DNA of 64,000 nucleotides from assembly GCF_014349105.1 (NCBI RefSeq), contig NZ_JACSJI010000005.1:124001-188000 (forward strand), in the 5' to 3' direction. The notes under the pieces are model-generated. The model saw only the letters and a program-made list of their open reading frames with translations, searched no databases and had not been told where the DNA came from. Below, one piece after another: positions 28,114 to 38,400 of this stretch. Positions within the stretch are counted from its first letter, which is position 1. Each line of letters begins with the position of its first letter. Source of the DNA: Caulobacter sp. 17J80-11. Its GTDB lineage: Bacteria > Pseudomonadota > Alphaproteobacteria > Caulobacterales > Caulobacteraceae. Made by a program: the position numbers and the translations under genes.

Positions 28114-28943
28114 CCAAGACGCGCCTGGACACGCGCTTCGCCGCCCTGAAGGCGGAGGGCCGCGCCGCCTTCGTCGCCTACGTCATGGCCGGCGACCCCG
28201 ACGCCGACACCTCGTTCCAGATCATGCAGGGCTTGGTCGGGGCCGGCGCCGACGTGATCGAGCTGGGCTTCCCGTTCTCCGATCCCATGGCCGAAGGCCC
28301 GCCGATCCAGAAGGCGTCGCTGCGCGCGCTGAAGGCCGGCATGACGCTGTCCGGAACGCTGGCGCTGGTCCGCCGTTTCCGTGACGGGGACGCCGAGACG
28401 CCGCTGGTGCTCATGGGCTACCTGAACCCGCTCTTCTCCTACGGCTACGCCCGGTTCGCCCGCGAGGCGGCCGAGGCCGGCGTGGACGGCCTGATCGTGG
28501 TCGACTGTCCGCCGGAAGAGGCCGACCCGCTGGCGGACGAACTGGACGCGGCCGGGATTTCCTTGATCCGCCTGGCCACGCCGACCACCGACGACCGGCG
28601 CCTGCCGGTCGTGGTTCGCCGGACGTCGGGCTTCGTGTACTATGTGTCCGTCGCCGGGGTGACCGGCGTGCGCGAGGCCGACGCCTCGGCCGTGGCGCCC
28701 GCGGTGGAGCGGGTTCGGGCCGCGTCGGGCTTGCCGGTGGCGGTGGGCTTCGGCATCAAGACGCCCGAGCGCGCCGCCGAAGTGGCGCGGGTGGCCGACG
28801 CCGCCGTGGTCGGCTCGGCGCTGGTGGACGAGATCGCTGTGGCGCTGGCGGCGAACGAAGCGCCAGTGTCGAAAGTTGTGGAAAGGGCTGCGCAATTGGC
28901 TAAGGCTGTGCGGTCTGCGCGTGTCAGTAAGGCGGGGGCCTGA
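28110..28943 (+). CDS. trpA: Tryptophan synthase alpha subunit
   Basis: A 277-residue TIM barrel that cleaves indole-glycerol phosphate. The catalytic acids are Glu51 and Asp58, in [15 protein letters not shown]. Later motifs are [12 protein letters not shown] and [10 protein letters not shown]. The start is a TTG overlapping the trpB stop as TTGA; it gives [10 protein letters not shown], matching the family's N-terminus, and no ATG is available. The coupling fits the need for equal amounts of alpha and beta subunits. Confidence 0.95.
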   Translation: MTKTRLDTRFAALKAEGRAAFVAYVMAGDPDADTSFQIMQGLVGAGADVIELGFPFSDPMAEGPPIQKASLRALKAGMTLSGTLALVRRFRDGDAETPLVLMGYLNPLFSYGYARFAREAAEAGVDGLIVVDCPPEEADPLADELDAAGISLIRLATPTTDDRRLPVVVRRTSGFVYYVSVAGVTGVREADASAVAPAVERVRAASGLPVAVGFGIKTPERAAEVARVADAAVVGSALVDEIAVALAANEAPVSKVVERAAQLAKAVRSARVSKAGA

Positions 28944-28946
28944 CGA

Positions 28947-29876
28947 ATGGTGATGGCCGAGAAATTCGACGACAAGGGCGGCGAACGCGGGACCAAGGCT
29001 GGCGAGCGCCGTGAGCGCGGCGGCTGGCTGGCCAAGATCGCGCCCGGCGTCCGCAAGGCTTTCGCGAAACGCGACACGCCCGAGAACCTCTGGGTCAAGT
29101 GCCCGGACACGGGCGAGATGATCTACCGCCCGGACCTGGAGGCGGCCCAGTGGGTCACCCCGTCCGGCCGGCACATGCGGATCGGGTCGGAAGCCCGGTT
29201 CCGCTACACCTTCGACGGCGCCGAGTGGGAAAAGCTGCCCACCCCGCCGGTTCCGGAAGATCCGCTGAAGTTCTTCGACGGCCGTCCCTACCGTGAGCGG
29301 CTGGCCGCCGCCCGCAAGGCGACCGGCGCCCAGGACGCCATGGCCATCGGCTATGGGACCATCAAGGGCGTGAAGACCGTCGTGCTGGTCCAGGACTTCG
29401 CCTTCATGGGCGGTTCGCTGGGCATGGCCGCGGGCGAGGGCTTCATCGCCGCCGCCGAAGCTGCGGTCGCCCGCGGCGTCCCGCTGGTGGTGTTCACCGC
29501 CGCCGGCGGCGCGCGCATGCAGGAAGGCGCCCTGTCGCTGATGCAGATGGCCCGCACCACCCTGGCCATCCAGGAGCTGAAGCGCGCCCAGCTGCCCTAC
29601 GTCGTGGTCATGACCGACCCGACCACCGGCGGGGTCACCGCCTCCTACGCCATGCTGGGCGACGTGCACTTCGGCGAGCCGGGCGCGCTGATCGGCTTCG
29701 CCGGCCCGCGCGTGATCGAGCAGACCATCCGCGAAAAGCTGCCGCCGGGCTTCCAGCGCTCGGAGTACCTGGTCGAGAAGGGCATGGTCGACCGCGTCGT
29801 CCACCGCCACGAAATGCGCGACGTGCTGGGCGCGGTGCTCGGCATGCTGCTGGGCGGCAAGCGCCGGGCGGCGTGA
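28947..29876 (+). CDS. accD: Acetyl-CoA carboxylase carboxyltransferase beta subunit
   Basis: A 309-residue subunit that transfers CO2 from biotin to acetyl-CoA to form malonyl-CoA. The crotonase-like fold is clear (FAFMGGSLGMAAGEGF, AGGARMQEG, TDPTTGGVTASYAMLGD). The N-terminal zinc-ribbon region is degenerate: only Cys51 of the usual four cysteines remains (WVKCPDTGEM, with VTPSG where CPKC is expected). I recall the same loss in other alphaproteobacterial AccD proteins. It starts 3 bases after trpA. Confidence 0.95.
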   Translation: MVMAEKFDDKGGERGTKAGERRERGGWLAKIAPGVRKAFAKRDTPENLWVKCPDTGEMIYRPDLEAAQWVTPSGRHMRIGSEARFRYTFDGAEWEKLPTPPVPEDPLKFFDGRPYRERLAAARKATGAQDAMAIGYGTIKGVKTVVLVQDFAFMGGSLGMAAGEGFIAAAEAAVARGVPLVVFTAAGGARMQEGALSLMQMARTTLAIQELKRAQLPYVVVMTDPTTGGVTASYAMLGDVHFGEPGALIGFAGPRVIEQTIREKLPPGFQRSEYLVEKGMVDRVVHRHEMRDVLGAVLGMLLGGKRRAA

Positions 29877-29880
29877 TTTT

Positions 29881-30066
29881 CTCCTCCCCTGCGTAGCGGG
29901 GGAGGGGGACCACACGAAGTGTGGTGGAGGGGGCGAGCCGGTGCGCGCCCCCTTTCGTTTGGCTACATCTCGTTGAACTCGAACGGGTCGGGGCGGCGGT
30001 TCGCCCCCTCCACCGCCCTGCGGGCGGTCCCCCTCCCCCGTTCCGCTGCGCTCCACAGGGGAGGAG
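29881..30066. repeat. Palindromic repeat between accD and folC
   Basis: Nested inverted arms: CTCCTCCCCTG (29881-29891) with CAGGGGAGGAG (30056-30066), and GGGGGAGGGGGACC (29898-29911) with its exact complement (30026-30039). Smaller hairpins such as CCACACGAAGTGTGG lie inside. The right arm contains the GGGGAGGAG that serves as the folC ribosome binding site. A second, different C/G-rich element follows folC. Confidence 0.82.
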
Positions 30067-30070
30067 TAGA

Positions 30071-31390
30071 ATGACCGACCGCCTCCTGCCCCACGACGCC
30101 GCGCTGGAGCGGCTGAAGGCGCTGCATCCCAAGAAGATCGACCTGTCGCTGGGGCGCATGCAGCGCCTTTGCAGCGCGCTGGGTGATCCGGAGCTCAAGC
30201 TGCCGCCGGTGGTCCACGTGGCCGGCACCAACGGCAAGGGCTCGACCGTCGCCTTCGTGCGCGCCATCGCGGAAGCCGCGGGCCTGAAGGTCCACGTCTA
30301 CACCTCGCCCCACCTGGTCCGCTTCGCCGAGCGCATCCGCGTGGCCGGCCGGCTGATCAGCGACGAGGAACTGGCCGCGGTGCTGGACCGGGTCGAGCAG
30401 GCCAACGCCGGCGAGCCGATCACCTTCTTCGAGGTGACGACCGCGGCCGCCTTCACCGCCTTCGCCGACACGCCCGCGGATCTCTGCATCCTGGAGGTCG
30501 GGCTGGGCGGCAAGCTCGACGCCACCAACGTGATCGGCGCGCCAGCGGTCAGCGTGATCGCGCCCGTCGACCTGGACCACCGCGAATTCCTCGGCGGCAC
30601 CATCGAGGAGGTCGCCGCCGAGAAGGCCGGCATCCTCAAGCGCGGCGGACCGGCCGTGATCGGCCGCCAGTCCGAGGCCGCCTTCGCGGTCATCGAAGCC
30701 CAGGCCGAGCGGATCGGCGCGCCCCTGACCGTGCTGGGCCGCGACTTCGACGCCTTCTCCGAGCGCGGCGGCATGGTGTTCCAGGGCGCCGACCGGCTTC
30801 TGGACCTGCCCCTCCCGTCGCTGCCGGGCGCGCACCAGATCGACAACGCCGGCGCGGCGGTCGCCGCCGCCGTGCTGCTGAACCATCCGAAGATCGACGA
30901 GGCGGCGATCGCGCGCGGCCTGACCTCGGCCGTGTGGCCGGCCCGGTTCCAGAAGCTGGCCGCCGGTCCGCTGGCCGAGCGGGCGCGCGCAGCCGGGGCG
31001 GAGCTCTATCTGGACGGTGGGCACAATCCCCACGCCGCCCGCGCCGTGGCCGACGCGCTTTCCGCCCTGACCCGCCGCGACGGGCGTCCGCCGGTGCTGA
31101 TCGCGGGCCTGCTGGCCAACAAGGACGCGGCCGGCTTCTTCGGGGCCTTCGCCGATCTCGGCCCGCGCATCTTCACCGTCCCGTTCGAGAGCGAGACCGC
31201 CACCCAGCCAGAGGCGCTGGCCGGGGCCGCGCGCGAGGCCGGCCTTGCGGCGACCGCCTGCGAGAGCGTCGACGAGGCGCTGGATCAGGCGCTGGCGGCG
31301 GCCGGCGAGCGGGCCCGGGTGGTGATCTGCGGCTCGCTCTATCTGGCTGGAGAAGTGCTGGCGCGGTCGCCGGAGACCTGGCCCAACTAA
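30071..31390 (+). CDS. folC: Bifunctional dihydrofolate/folylpolyglutamate synthase
   Basis: A 439-residue Mur-ligase-like enzyme that adds glutamate to dihydropteroate and folates. Evidence: KIDLSLGRMQRL, the P-loop VAGTNGKGST, YTSPHLVRFAERIR, EVGLGGKLDATN, DHREFLGGTIEEVAAEKAGI, and the C-terminal YLDGGHNPHAA. The ATG at 30071 is preceded by GGGGAGGAG, supplied by the repeat. It ends the trp-accD-folC block and faces trxA across another repeat. Confidence 0.96.
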   Translation: MTDRLLPHDAALERLKALHPKKIDLSLGRMQRLCSALGDPELKLPPVVHVAGTNGKGSTVAFVRAIAEAAGLKVHVYTSPHLVRFAERIRVAGRLISDEELAAVLDRVEQANAGEPITFFEVTTAAAFTAFADTPADLCILEVGLGGKLDATNVIGAPAVSVIAPVDLDHREFLGGTIEEVAAEKAGILKRGGPAVIGRQSEAAFAVIEAQAERIGAPLTVLGRDFDAFSERGGMVFQGADRLLDLPLPSLPGAHQIDNAGAAVAAAVLLNHPKIDEAAIARGLTSAVWPARFQKLAAGPLAERARAAGAELYLDGGHNPHAARAVADALSALTRRDGRPPVLIAGLLANKDAAGFFGAFADLGPRIFTVPFESETATQPEALAGAAREAGLAATACESVDEALDQALAAAGERARVVICGSLYLAGEVLARSPETWPN

Positions 31391-31536
31391 CCTTCTCCCC
31401 TTGCGGGAGAAGGAGGGGCCCGCCGGCCGCAGGCCGGTGGGAGGATGAGGGGTTGCACGACCTTTCAGGCCTCGGCTCGACCCCTCACCCTCCCATGCTT
31501 CGCGTGGGCCCCTCCCTCTCCCGCAAGGGGAGAGGG
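31391..31536. repeat. Palindromic repeat between folC and trxA
   Basis: Arms of about 31 bases, 31391-31421 and 31506-31536, are near-perfect complements; each holds its own small hairpin around CTCCCCTTGCGGGAG. The centre has further complementary GGGAGGATGAGGGGT/ACCCCTCACCCTCCC blocks. It starts directly after the folC stop and probably ends its transcript. Confidence 0.8.
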
Positions 31537-31546
31537 AAAAAGCAAA

Positions 31547-31568
31547 AGGGACGCCCGAAGGCGTCCCT
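31547..31568 (-). terminator. Rho-independent terminator of trxA
   Basis: On the minus strand AGGGACGCC, loop TTCG, GGCGTCCCT, then TTTGCTTTTT. A 9-bp stem with the very stable UUCG tetraloop and a T-tract makes this the clearest intrinsic terminator in the window. It lies 28 bases after the trxA stop. Confidence 0.92.
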
Positions 31569-31596
31569 CAAACTTTCAGCGAAAATCGGTCGGGGC

Positions 31597-31932
31597 TCAC
31601 GCCGCCGAGGCGACGCCGGTCTCCGACAGCCATTCCAGGATCTTCTGCTTGGGCATGGCGCCGACCTTCATCGAGGTCATGTGGCCGTCCTTGAACAGCA
31701 TCAGGGTCGGAATGCCCTTCACGCCGTAGCGGGTCGGGACCGACGGGCTGTCCTCGATGTTGACCTTGGCGATGGTCACCTGGTCGGCCAGCTCTTCGGA
31801 GATCTGCTCCAGCGCGGGAGCGATCTGCTTGCAGGGGCCGCACCACTCGGCCCAGAAGTCGACCAGCACGGGCTTGCCCGACTTCAGGACGTCGAGTTCG
31901 AACGATTCGTCCGTGACCTTCACAGTGGCCAT
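31597..31932 (-). CDS. trxA: Thioredoxin
   Basis: A 111-residue cytoplasmic thioredoxin with the redox motif WCGPC (Cys31 and Cys34), the buried Asp region LVDFWAEW, and the cis-Pro loop GVKGIPTLMLF. It reduces protein disulfides and supplies electrons to ribonucleotide reductase. It follows addA on the same strand with an 83-base gap that could hold its own promoter. Confidence 0.97.
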   Translation of the reverse strand: MATVKVTDESFELDVLKSGKPVLVDFWAEWCGPCKQIAPALEQISEELADQVTIAKVNIEDSPSVPTRYGVKGIPTLMLFKDGHMTSMKVGAMPKQKILEWLSETGVASAA

Positions 31933-32015
31933 CAGAGATCTCTCCTCACAGTTCGCGCCCTAGCTAGCGCGATTCTTCGTCAGCCCATGTGGGGTCGCAT
32001 GTGACCCTCGGCAAC

Positions 32016-35000
32016 TCAGGCGGCACGCAGAGCGGCCAAGGTGGCGTCCAGTAGCTCCGCCGAAAGCGGCGTCAGTTTGGCGCCGTCGGTCCAGACCAGC
32101 GCCGCCTCGACGCTCCGCCCCGGATAGATGGTCCGCAGCACCGCCGCGTAAACCGCCATCTGAGCCAGGTAGGACGGATCGGCGTCCTCGGCCCGGTCGG
32201 GGGCGGGGCGGTTGGTCTTGTAATCGACCACCAGCACCCGGTCGGGCGTGACCACCAGGCGGTCCAGCCGGCCTGAAATGGCCAGGCCCGCTTTGAGTTC
32301 CGGCGACTTGCCCGCGATGGCCACCTCGGCCCGCGAGCCGGGGCCGAACACGGCGGCGAACTTCGGATCTTCCAGCACGGCGAAGGCGGCCGCGGCCATC
32401 TCGCTCCGCTGGTCGTCCGACAGGCCGGGCTCGCGGGCCAGCAGCCGTTCGGCCGCCTCGGCCCGGGCCGCGGGCGCGATGTCGGGCAGGATCTGGAACA
32501 GCTTGTGGATCAGCTCGCCGCGGCGGAAGCGGCCCAGGCCGCCCCGGGCCGAAAGCGGCGAGGGGGCCGGCGCGCGGCCGACATCCTCGACCAGGCTGGT
32601 CGGCGAAGCCCAGCGGGGCAGGGCCTCCGGCGTCGCGATCCGACAGGTCCAGCCGGGAAGGAGGTGGGCGGCCGCGGCCTTCGCCGCCTCGGCTGAAGCC
32701 GTGACCGGGTCGGGGCCGAAGCGGGTGATTTCCATACCGTCGGACAGCGCCACGGCGCGGGCGTCGACACTGTCGTGGTCGTAGGCGCGGCTGCAGAGGT
32801 CCCACCACGAGCCCTCGGCCGGGGTGCGCTTGGCCGCCACCCGGCCGCAGACCACGATGCGGTCGCGCGCGCGGGTGAGGGCCACGTAGAGCAGGCGCTG
32901 GCTCTCGTCGTCGATGCGGTCGTCGCGCAGCCGGCGCGCCTCGGCGGAGGCTTCGCAGTCGTCGTCCTTGCGCGGGGCCCACAGGAAGACGCCGTCGGGC
33001 GTGCGGAACAGGGGCGCGCCCTGGGCCGTCGCCTTCACCGTCGTGTCGGGCAGGAAGACGATCGGGGCCTCCAGGCCCTTGGCGCCGTGCACGGTCATGA
33101 CCCGCACCTCGCCGTGCGCGCCCTCCATCTCGCGCTTCACCTCGACCTCGGCCTGCTCCAGGGCGGCGACCACGGTCTCCATGGCGGCGGCGCCACGCTG
33201 TTCGGCGTTCAGCACCTGGGCCAGGAACTCGTCGACCGCCTCCTCGGCCTCGCGGCCGAGCCGCTCCAGCACGCGGGCGCGCATGGACCGGCCCTGCGCG
33301 TCCAGCCGGTTCAGGAAGCGCGAATAGAAGTCGAACGGCGTGCGCCCCGCCTCGGCCTCCGTCGCCCAGGCCAGCAGGTCGGCGGCGGCGGCCCATTCGG
33401 GGCGCGCGCCCGCGCGCTCGCGCAAGGTGCGCCACAGGCCGCCCTTGCGGCAGTACGCAAGGTCGTAAAGCGACTGCTCGTCCACGTCGCAGAACGGGCT
33501 GCGCAGCAGGGCGGCCAAGGTCAGGTCGTCGTCCGGGAACAGCAGGAAGCGGCCCAACCCGATCAGATCGTCGAAGGCGATGTGGCTGGACAGTTTCAGC
33601 CGGTCGGCGCCGGCCACCGGCACGCCCTTCTGCTTGAGCGCGCGGATGATCTCCTCGAACAGGGCGTCGCGGCGGCGGACCAGGATCAGCACGTCGCCCG
33701 CATTGGCGGCGCGCCAGCGGTTCTCGTCCTTGTCGTGCACCGCCTCGCCGCGGGCGATCAGGCCGGCGATCTCCTCGGCCATGCGCCGCGCCAGGCGCTT
33801 TCGGGCGCTCTCCTTCGGCTCGGCGTCGACGGGCGCGTCCCAGGCTTCGGCCTTCTCGGCCGGCTCGTCCTTGAACAGCGGCCACAGGTCCACGCAGCCG
33901 GCGTGGTCCTTGCGCGCGGCCACGTGCACCGGCGCCTCGCCCTTCAGCGGGCTGAGCGCGCGGGCGGCCTCGGCGGCGAAGGTCGCGTCGACGAAGGCCA
34001 GCACTTCCGGCGTGGAGCGCCAGGACTTGAGCAGCGGCACCGGCTCGAAGGCGCCGCCGGCGCCGCGCACGATCGTCTGGTAATTCTCCAGCTCCTGGGC
34101 CAGCCGCTCGGGGCGCGCGCCCTGGAAGGAGTAGATCGACTGCTTCTCGTCGCCGACGGCGAAGATGGAGCGGGCCAACAGGCGCTCGTCGCGGGCCGAG
34201 CCGTCGCCGGCGAAGAACTCGGCGGTCAGGGCCTGGACGATGTCCCACTGCTCGGGCGCGGTGTCCTGCGCCTCGTCGACCAGCACGTGCTCGACCCCGC
34301 CGTCCAGCTTGTAGAGCACCCAGGCGGCGTCGGCGCGGTCGACCAGCAGATCGCGGGTGCGCGCGATCAGGTCGGCGAAGTCCAGCCCGCCGGAGGCCGC
34401 CTTGGCGGTCGCGTAGAGGGTCAGGTAGGCGTAGGCCAGGGCCGCCACATAGGCGCTGTCGCGCCCCACGCGCGCGGCCCGCAGGCTGGCCAGGGCCTCG
34501 CAGATCCGGCCCTGCTCGCCGACCAGCCAGTCGCCGGCCCAGGGCGCGACCGACTTGGTGGCCAGCTTCTTCCGGGGCTCGCCGGCCGCGGTGCAGAACA
34601 CGTCCACCAGCTTGGCGAAGTCGAAGCTTCCGCCTTCGGCCGCTTCCGCCAGGGTGCGCATCTTGTCGGCGCACTTCTGGTCCTGGGCCGAGCCCTCGGC
34701 CATGGCGTCGACCACCCGGCGCCAGGCGTTCCAGTCGATCGCGGCGAAGGTGTCAGTTTCGACCGCCTCGGGCTCGACCGGCTGGTCGAAGCCGCAGGCT
34801 TTCCAGATCCGCTCCACCGCCGCGCCGGGGCCGCCGCTTTCGTCGAACCAGGCCTGGAAGTCGGCGCGCTTGTTCTCGATCGCGCCGAACAGGCCCTCGA
34901 AAGCGCCGCCGTCCAGCTCGACGGCGAAGTGGGCGTAGGCCCGGCCGACCAGGCCGCCCGGTTCGGCCAGGGCCAGGCGGGCGACGTCGTCGCGGGCTTC

Positions 35001-35471
35001 GGCGGAGACCTCGGCCGCAGCGGCGTCCTCCAGCACCTTGAAGCGCGGCGACACGCCGGCCTCCAGAGGGAAGCGGCGCAGCAGCTTCTCGCAGAAGGCG
35101 TGGATGGTCTGGATTTTCAGCCCGCCGGGTGTCTCCAGCGCCCGGGCGAACAGGGCGCGGGCCTGGGACAGCATGGCCGCGTCGAACCGGGCCGGCTCGC
35201 TCTCGTCGAGCTTGGCCAGCTCCTTCTGCAGCTCGGCGTCGGGCAGGACCGACCAGCCGCCCAGGCGCTGATACAGGCGCCGCTGCATCTCGGCGGCGGC
35301 GGCCTTGGTGTAGGTCATGCACAGGATGGCCGCCGGATCGACCCCGCGCAGCAGCAGACGCGCCACGCGGCTCACCAGGGTCGAGGTCTTGCCGGAGCCG
35401 GCGTTGGCGGTGACGAACACCGACAGGGACGGGTCGGCGGCCTGGGTCTGAGGGCTGTGCGGCTTGCTCAT
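32016..35471 (-). CDS. addA: AddA helicase-nuclease subunit
   Basis: A 1151-residue UvrD-like helicase with nuclease domain, part of the AddAB complex that resects double-strand breaks for RecA. Walker A is NAGSGKTS at 23-30, Walker B is DEAQDTAPEQWDIV, and SIFAVGDEKQSIYSFQGA and VMTVHGAKGLEAPIVFLPD are helicase motifs. The C-terminus has the RecB-type nuclease motif VVDYKTNRP. The start overlaps the addB stop by 4 bases. Confidence 0.95.
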   Translation of the reverse strand: MSKPHSPQTQAADPSLSVFVTANAGSGKTSTLVSRVARLLLRGVDPAAILCMTYTKAAAAEMQRRLYQRLGGWSVLPDAELQKELAKLDESEPARFDAAMLSQARALFARALETPGGLKIQTIHAFCEKLLRRFPLEAGVSPRFKVLEDAAAAEVSAEARDDVARLALAEPGGLVGRAYAHFAVELDGGAFEGLFGAIENKRADFQAWFDESGGPGAAVERIWKACGFDQPVEPEAVETDTFAAIDWNAWRRVVDAMAEGSAQDQKCADKMRTLAEAAEGGSFDFAKLVDVFCTAAGEPRKKLATKSVAPWAGDWLVGEQGRICEALASLRAARVGRDSAYVAALAYAYLTLYATAKAASGGLDFADLIARTRDLLVDRADAAWVLYKLDGGVEHVLVDEAQDTAPEQWDIVQALTAEFFAGDGSARDERLLARSIFAVGDEKQSIYSFQGARPERLAQELENYQTIVRGAGGAFEPVPLLKSWRSTPEVLAFVDATFAAEAARALSPLKGEAPVHVAARKDHAGCVDLWPLFKDEPAEKAEAWDAPVDAEPKESARKRLARRMAEEIAGLIARGEAVHDKDENRWRAANAGDVLILVRRRDALFEEIIRALKQKGVPVAGADRLKLSSHIAFDDLIGLGRFLLFPDDDLTLAALLRSPFCDVDEQSLYDLAYCRKGGLWRTLRERAGARPEWAAAADLLAWATEAEAGRTPFDFYSRFLNRLDAQGRSMRARVLERLGREAEEAVDEFLAQVLNAEQRGAAAMETVVAALEQAEVEVKREMEGAHGEVRVMTVHGAKGLEAPIVFLPDTTVKATAQGAPLFRTPDGVFLWAPRKDDDCEASAEARRLRDDRIDDESQRLLYVALTRARDRIVVCGRVAAKRTPAEGSWWDLCSRAYDHDSVDARAVALSDGMEITRFGPDPVTASAEAAKAAAAHLLPGWTCRIATPEALPRWASPTSLVEDVGRAPAPSPLSARGGLGRFRRGELIHKLFQILPDIAPAARAEAAERLLAREPGLSDDQRSEMAAAAFAVLEDPKFAAVFGPGSRAEVAIAGKSPELKAGLAISGRLDRLVVTPDRVLVVDYKTNRPAPDRAEDADPSYLAQMAVYAAVLRTIYPGRSVEAALVWTDGAKLTPLSAELLDATLAALRAA

Positions 35472-38400
35472 CCCTCGCCCCCTTCGTCGCCGTCGGCCCC
35501 GACTACGTGCCATTCCCACACGCGCGCCAGGTGGTCGTAGTCGCCGCCGTAACGGCCCATGTACTGCGGCGCGGCCCAGGAGACGTAGGGCGTGGCCGGA
35601 TCGTCGAAGCGGCGGATGCGGCGCATCAGGCCGTCGAAGGCGTCGCGCGCCCATTCGGCCGCCTCGCCGGGGCCGGCCCGTGTCAGCTCCTCGCCCGGCT
35701 TTCGACGGCCGGTCAGGCGCACGTAGGTCAGTTCGCAGGCCTCGACCTCGCCGGCCTCGGCGAAGCCGCCGGCCGCCAGGATCGCCGCGGTCAGGGTCAG
35801 CTGGGGCGCGAAGCCGCTCTCGACCTGCTCGCGCGAGGCGGCCTGGCCGGTCTTGAAGTCCAGCACGGCGGCGCCGACGTCGCTGAGCTCGATGCGGTCG
35901 GCCCGCGCGTCGATGGTGAACTCGCGGCCCTCGACCAGGAATTTGAGCTCGCCCTTTTGCTCGATCAGCCGGCGCGGGGCGGATTGACGGCGGCGACGTT
36001 CGAAGTCGGCGATCCAGCGGGCGAGGTTTCGCGCCAGCGGCGCCTCGCGCGCCATGGCCGGGCCGTCGAAGCCGTACTCGGCCAGGGCGTCCAGCAGCAG
36101 GGTCTCGACCGCGACGTCCGCGTCGGCCGGCAGGGCCTCGGGCCAGCGCTGGACCAGCCGCTCCAGCGCCTTGTGCACGGCGTCGCCGCGGGCCCGGGCC
36201 TCGGCCGCCGCGTCCGGCCGGTCCAGCGCCTTCAGACGCAGCACCTTGTCGGCGTAGATCGAATAGGGGTCGCGCACCCAGCGCTCGACCCGGGTGACCG
36301 ACAGGGCGCGCGGGCGGGCGTCGACCGGCGGGGTCGGCTTCGGGCGCGGAGCGTAGCGCGGCTTCTCGGCGCGCGGGCGGTCCAGCGCGCGGGCCCAGCC
36401 CAGCGCGTCGTCGCGGCCGGGCAGGCTGAGCCCTGCGCCCTTGGCCAGGGTCTCCAGCCGCCACAGCCAGCGCGAGGGCACGGCCGGCTGGCCGCCGCGG
36501 CGTTCGGTGGTCAGCAGGATCACCTCGGGCGCGCAGGCGGCCTGGGCGAAGTCGTGGGCCGACAGGCCGATGCGGCGCTCCGGCGGCGGCAGTTTCAGGG
36601 CCGCGCGCATGGGCCGCGACAGGAAGGGATCGATCGGCGCGCCCTGCGGCCAGACGCCTTCCTCCAGCCCGGCCAGGATCAGCCGGTCGGCGCGGATCAG
36701 GCGGGCCTCAATGGCGCCCAGCACCCGCAGGCGCGGATGCGTCGCCCCGCCGGTGCGCACGGTCTCCGAGGCGATTAGGGTTTCCAGCAGGGCCTTGAAG
36801 CCGGACGCCTTCGCCGGCGGCAGGCAGGCGGATTCCTCGATCAGGCTGGCCAGCAGGGCGGCCAGGGTCTCGCCCCCGCCGCCGCCCCATAGCGATCCGG
36901 TCGAGCCGACCGCGTCGCGGGCCAGGAACTCCAGCGCGCGGGCGAAGGCGGTCGCCGCCTCGGGCACCTCGGCCGCGCCGGCAGCGAACGGTCCGATCGC
37001 GGTCTCGACGGCGGTTTGCAGCTTGGCGGCGATCTCGGCGGCCTGGGCCAGAGCGGTGACCCGCGCCTCGCGGCCGCGGGCGCGCGCGTCGTCGGCGGCC
37101 TTCTCGAGCCGGGCCTGCAGGGCCGTCCAGGTCTTCGGCCGCGGCCCGCGCAGGCCGAACTCCTCCAGCGCCACGCGGCGGCGGGCCAGTTCGCCCTCGC
37201 CGACGCCCAACCGCACCAGCGGGTGCTTCAAGAGGCCCAGCAGGGCGGCCGGCGACAGCGGATCGGTCAGGATCTCGGCCAGCAGGGCCACGAGCGTGCC
37301 GACCGGGAAGCTCGACAGCGGCGCACCGGCCGAGGAGTCGGCCTCCACGCCCCAGCGCGACAGCCGCGCCGACACGCGCCGGGCCAGGGCCTGGTCGGGG
37401 GTGACCAGGGCGGCGGTCAGGCCGGGCGTCTCCAGCGCCTCGCGCAGGAGAAGCGCGGCGACGGCGGCGGCCTCCTCCTCGGTGCGCGCGGCGGCGGTCG
37501 AGAGGCCCTGCAGGCCCTCGGCCAGCGGGTCGACCCCGGTCTTCACGCCCTCTTCCTGCAGCTTGCGGATCTGCTGCAGCCAGTCGGCGGTGGCCTCGGC
37601 CGGGCGCAGGGCCTCGTTGACCAGGCGCCGGCGCGAGCGGCCGCGGTTGCGCTCGGCTTCGGTCTCTTCGGCCGGCCAGGTCTTCACCTCGTCCCGGGCG
37701 ACGCCGTGGCGGTCCAGCAGGCGCTTCATGGCGCCCTGCGGATGCTGCTCGTCGACCAGGGTCCAGGCCTCGTCGGCGAGGTCGAGGTCGAGGCCGGGCA
37801 GGACCACGCAGCCCAGCGGCGCGCGGGCGACCACGCCCAGCAGGTCGGCGGTGGCCGGGGCCGTGCCGGTCGAGCCGGCGGCGATGAGCGGAATGGTCGG
37901 GGGATTGCGGTCCCACTGCTCGGCCAGGCGGCGCAGCAGGCGCACCCGCCGCTCGGTCGGGTCGATCAGCCCCAATTCCTTCAGGCGCTCGGGCCACTTG
38001 CGGGTGGCCACGGCCAGGAAGGTGGCGGAGCGGCGCCAGTGCTCGGCGTGATCGCCCTCGACCAGTCGCTCGATGCGGTCGGGATCCAGCCGCTCCTCGA
38101 TCTGGGCGGAGTCGAGGAAGGCGGCGAGCGCGTCGGCCATCTCCAGCGCCGCGGCGGCGTCCAGTTCGCCCCGGCCCTCCGGCGGGGCGTGGTCGACGAT
38201 CAGTCGGGCCAGCTCGAAGCGGCGGCGCAGCGGCGCGACGGCCGGCGGCAGGTCCAAAGCGAGGTCGCCCGGCTCGAACGGCGGCTCGCCTTCGTCGAGG
38301 TCGCCGACGGGACGGATCTGCGGCAGCAGCACTGCCCGCCCGCCGGCCGCGCCCACGAAGGCGTCGGCCAGGGCGCGCGCGCCGCGGCGGGTGGGGGTGA

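Noticed and set aside
29881-31536. CRISPR-like repeats around folC.
   Set aside because: The units are inverted palindromes, not regularly spaced direct repeats, and no cas genes are present.
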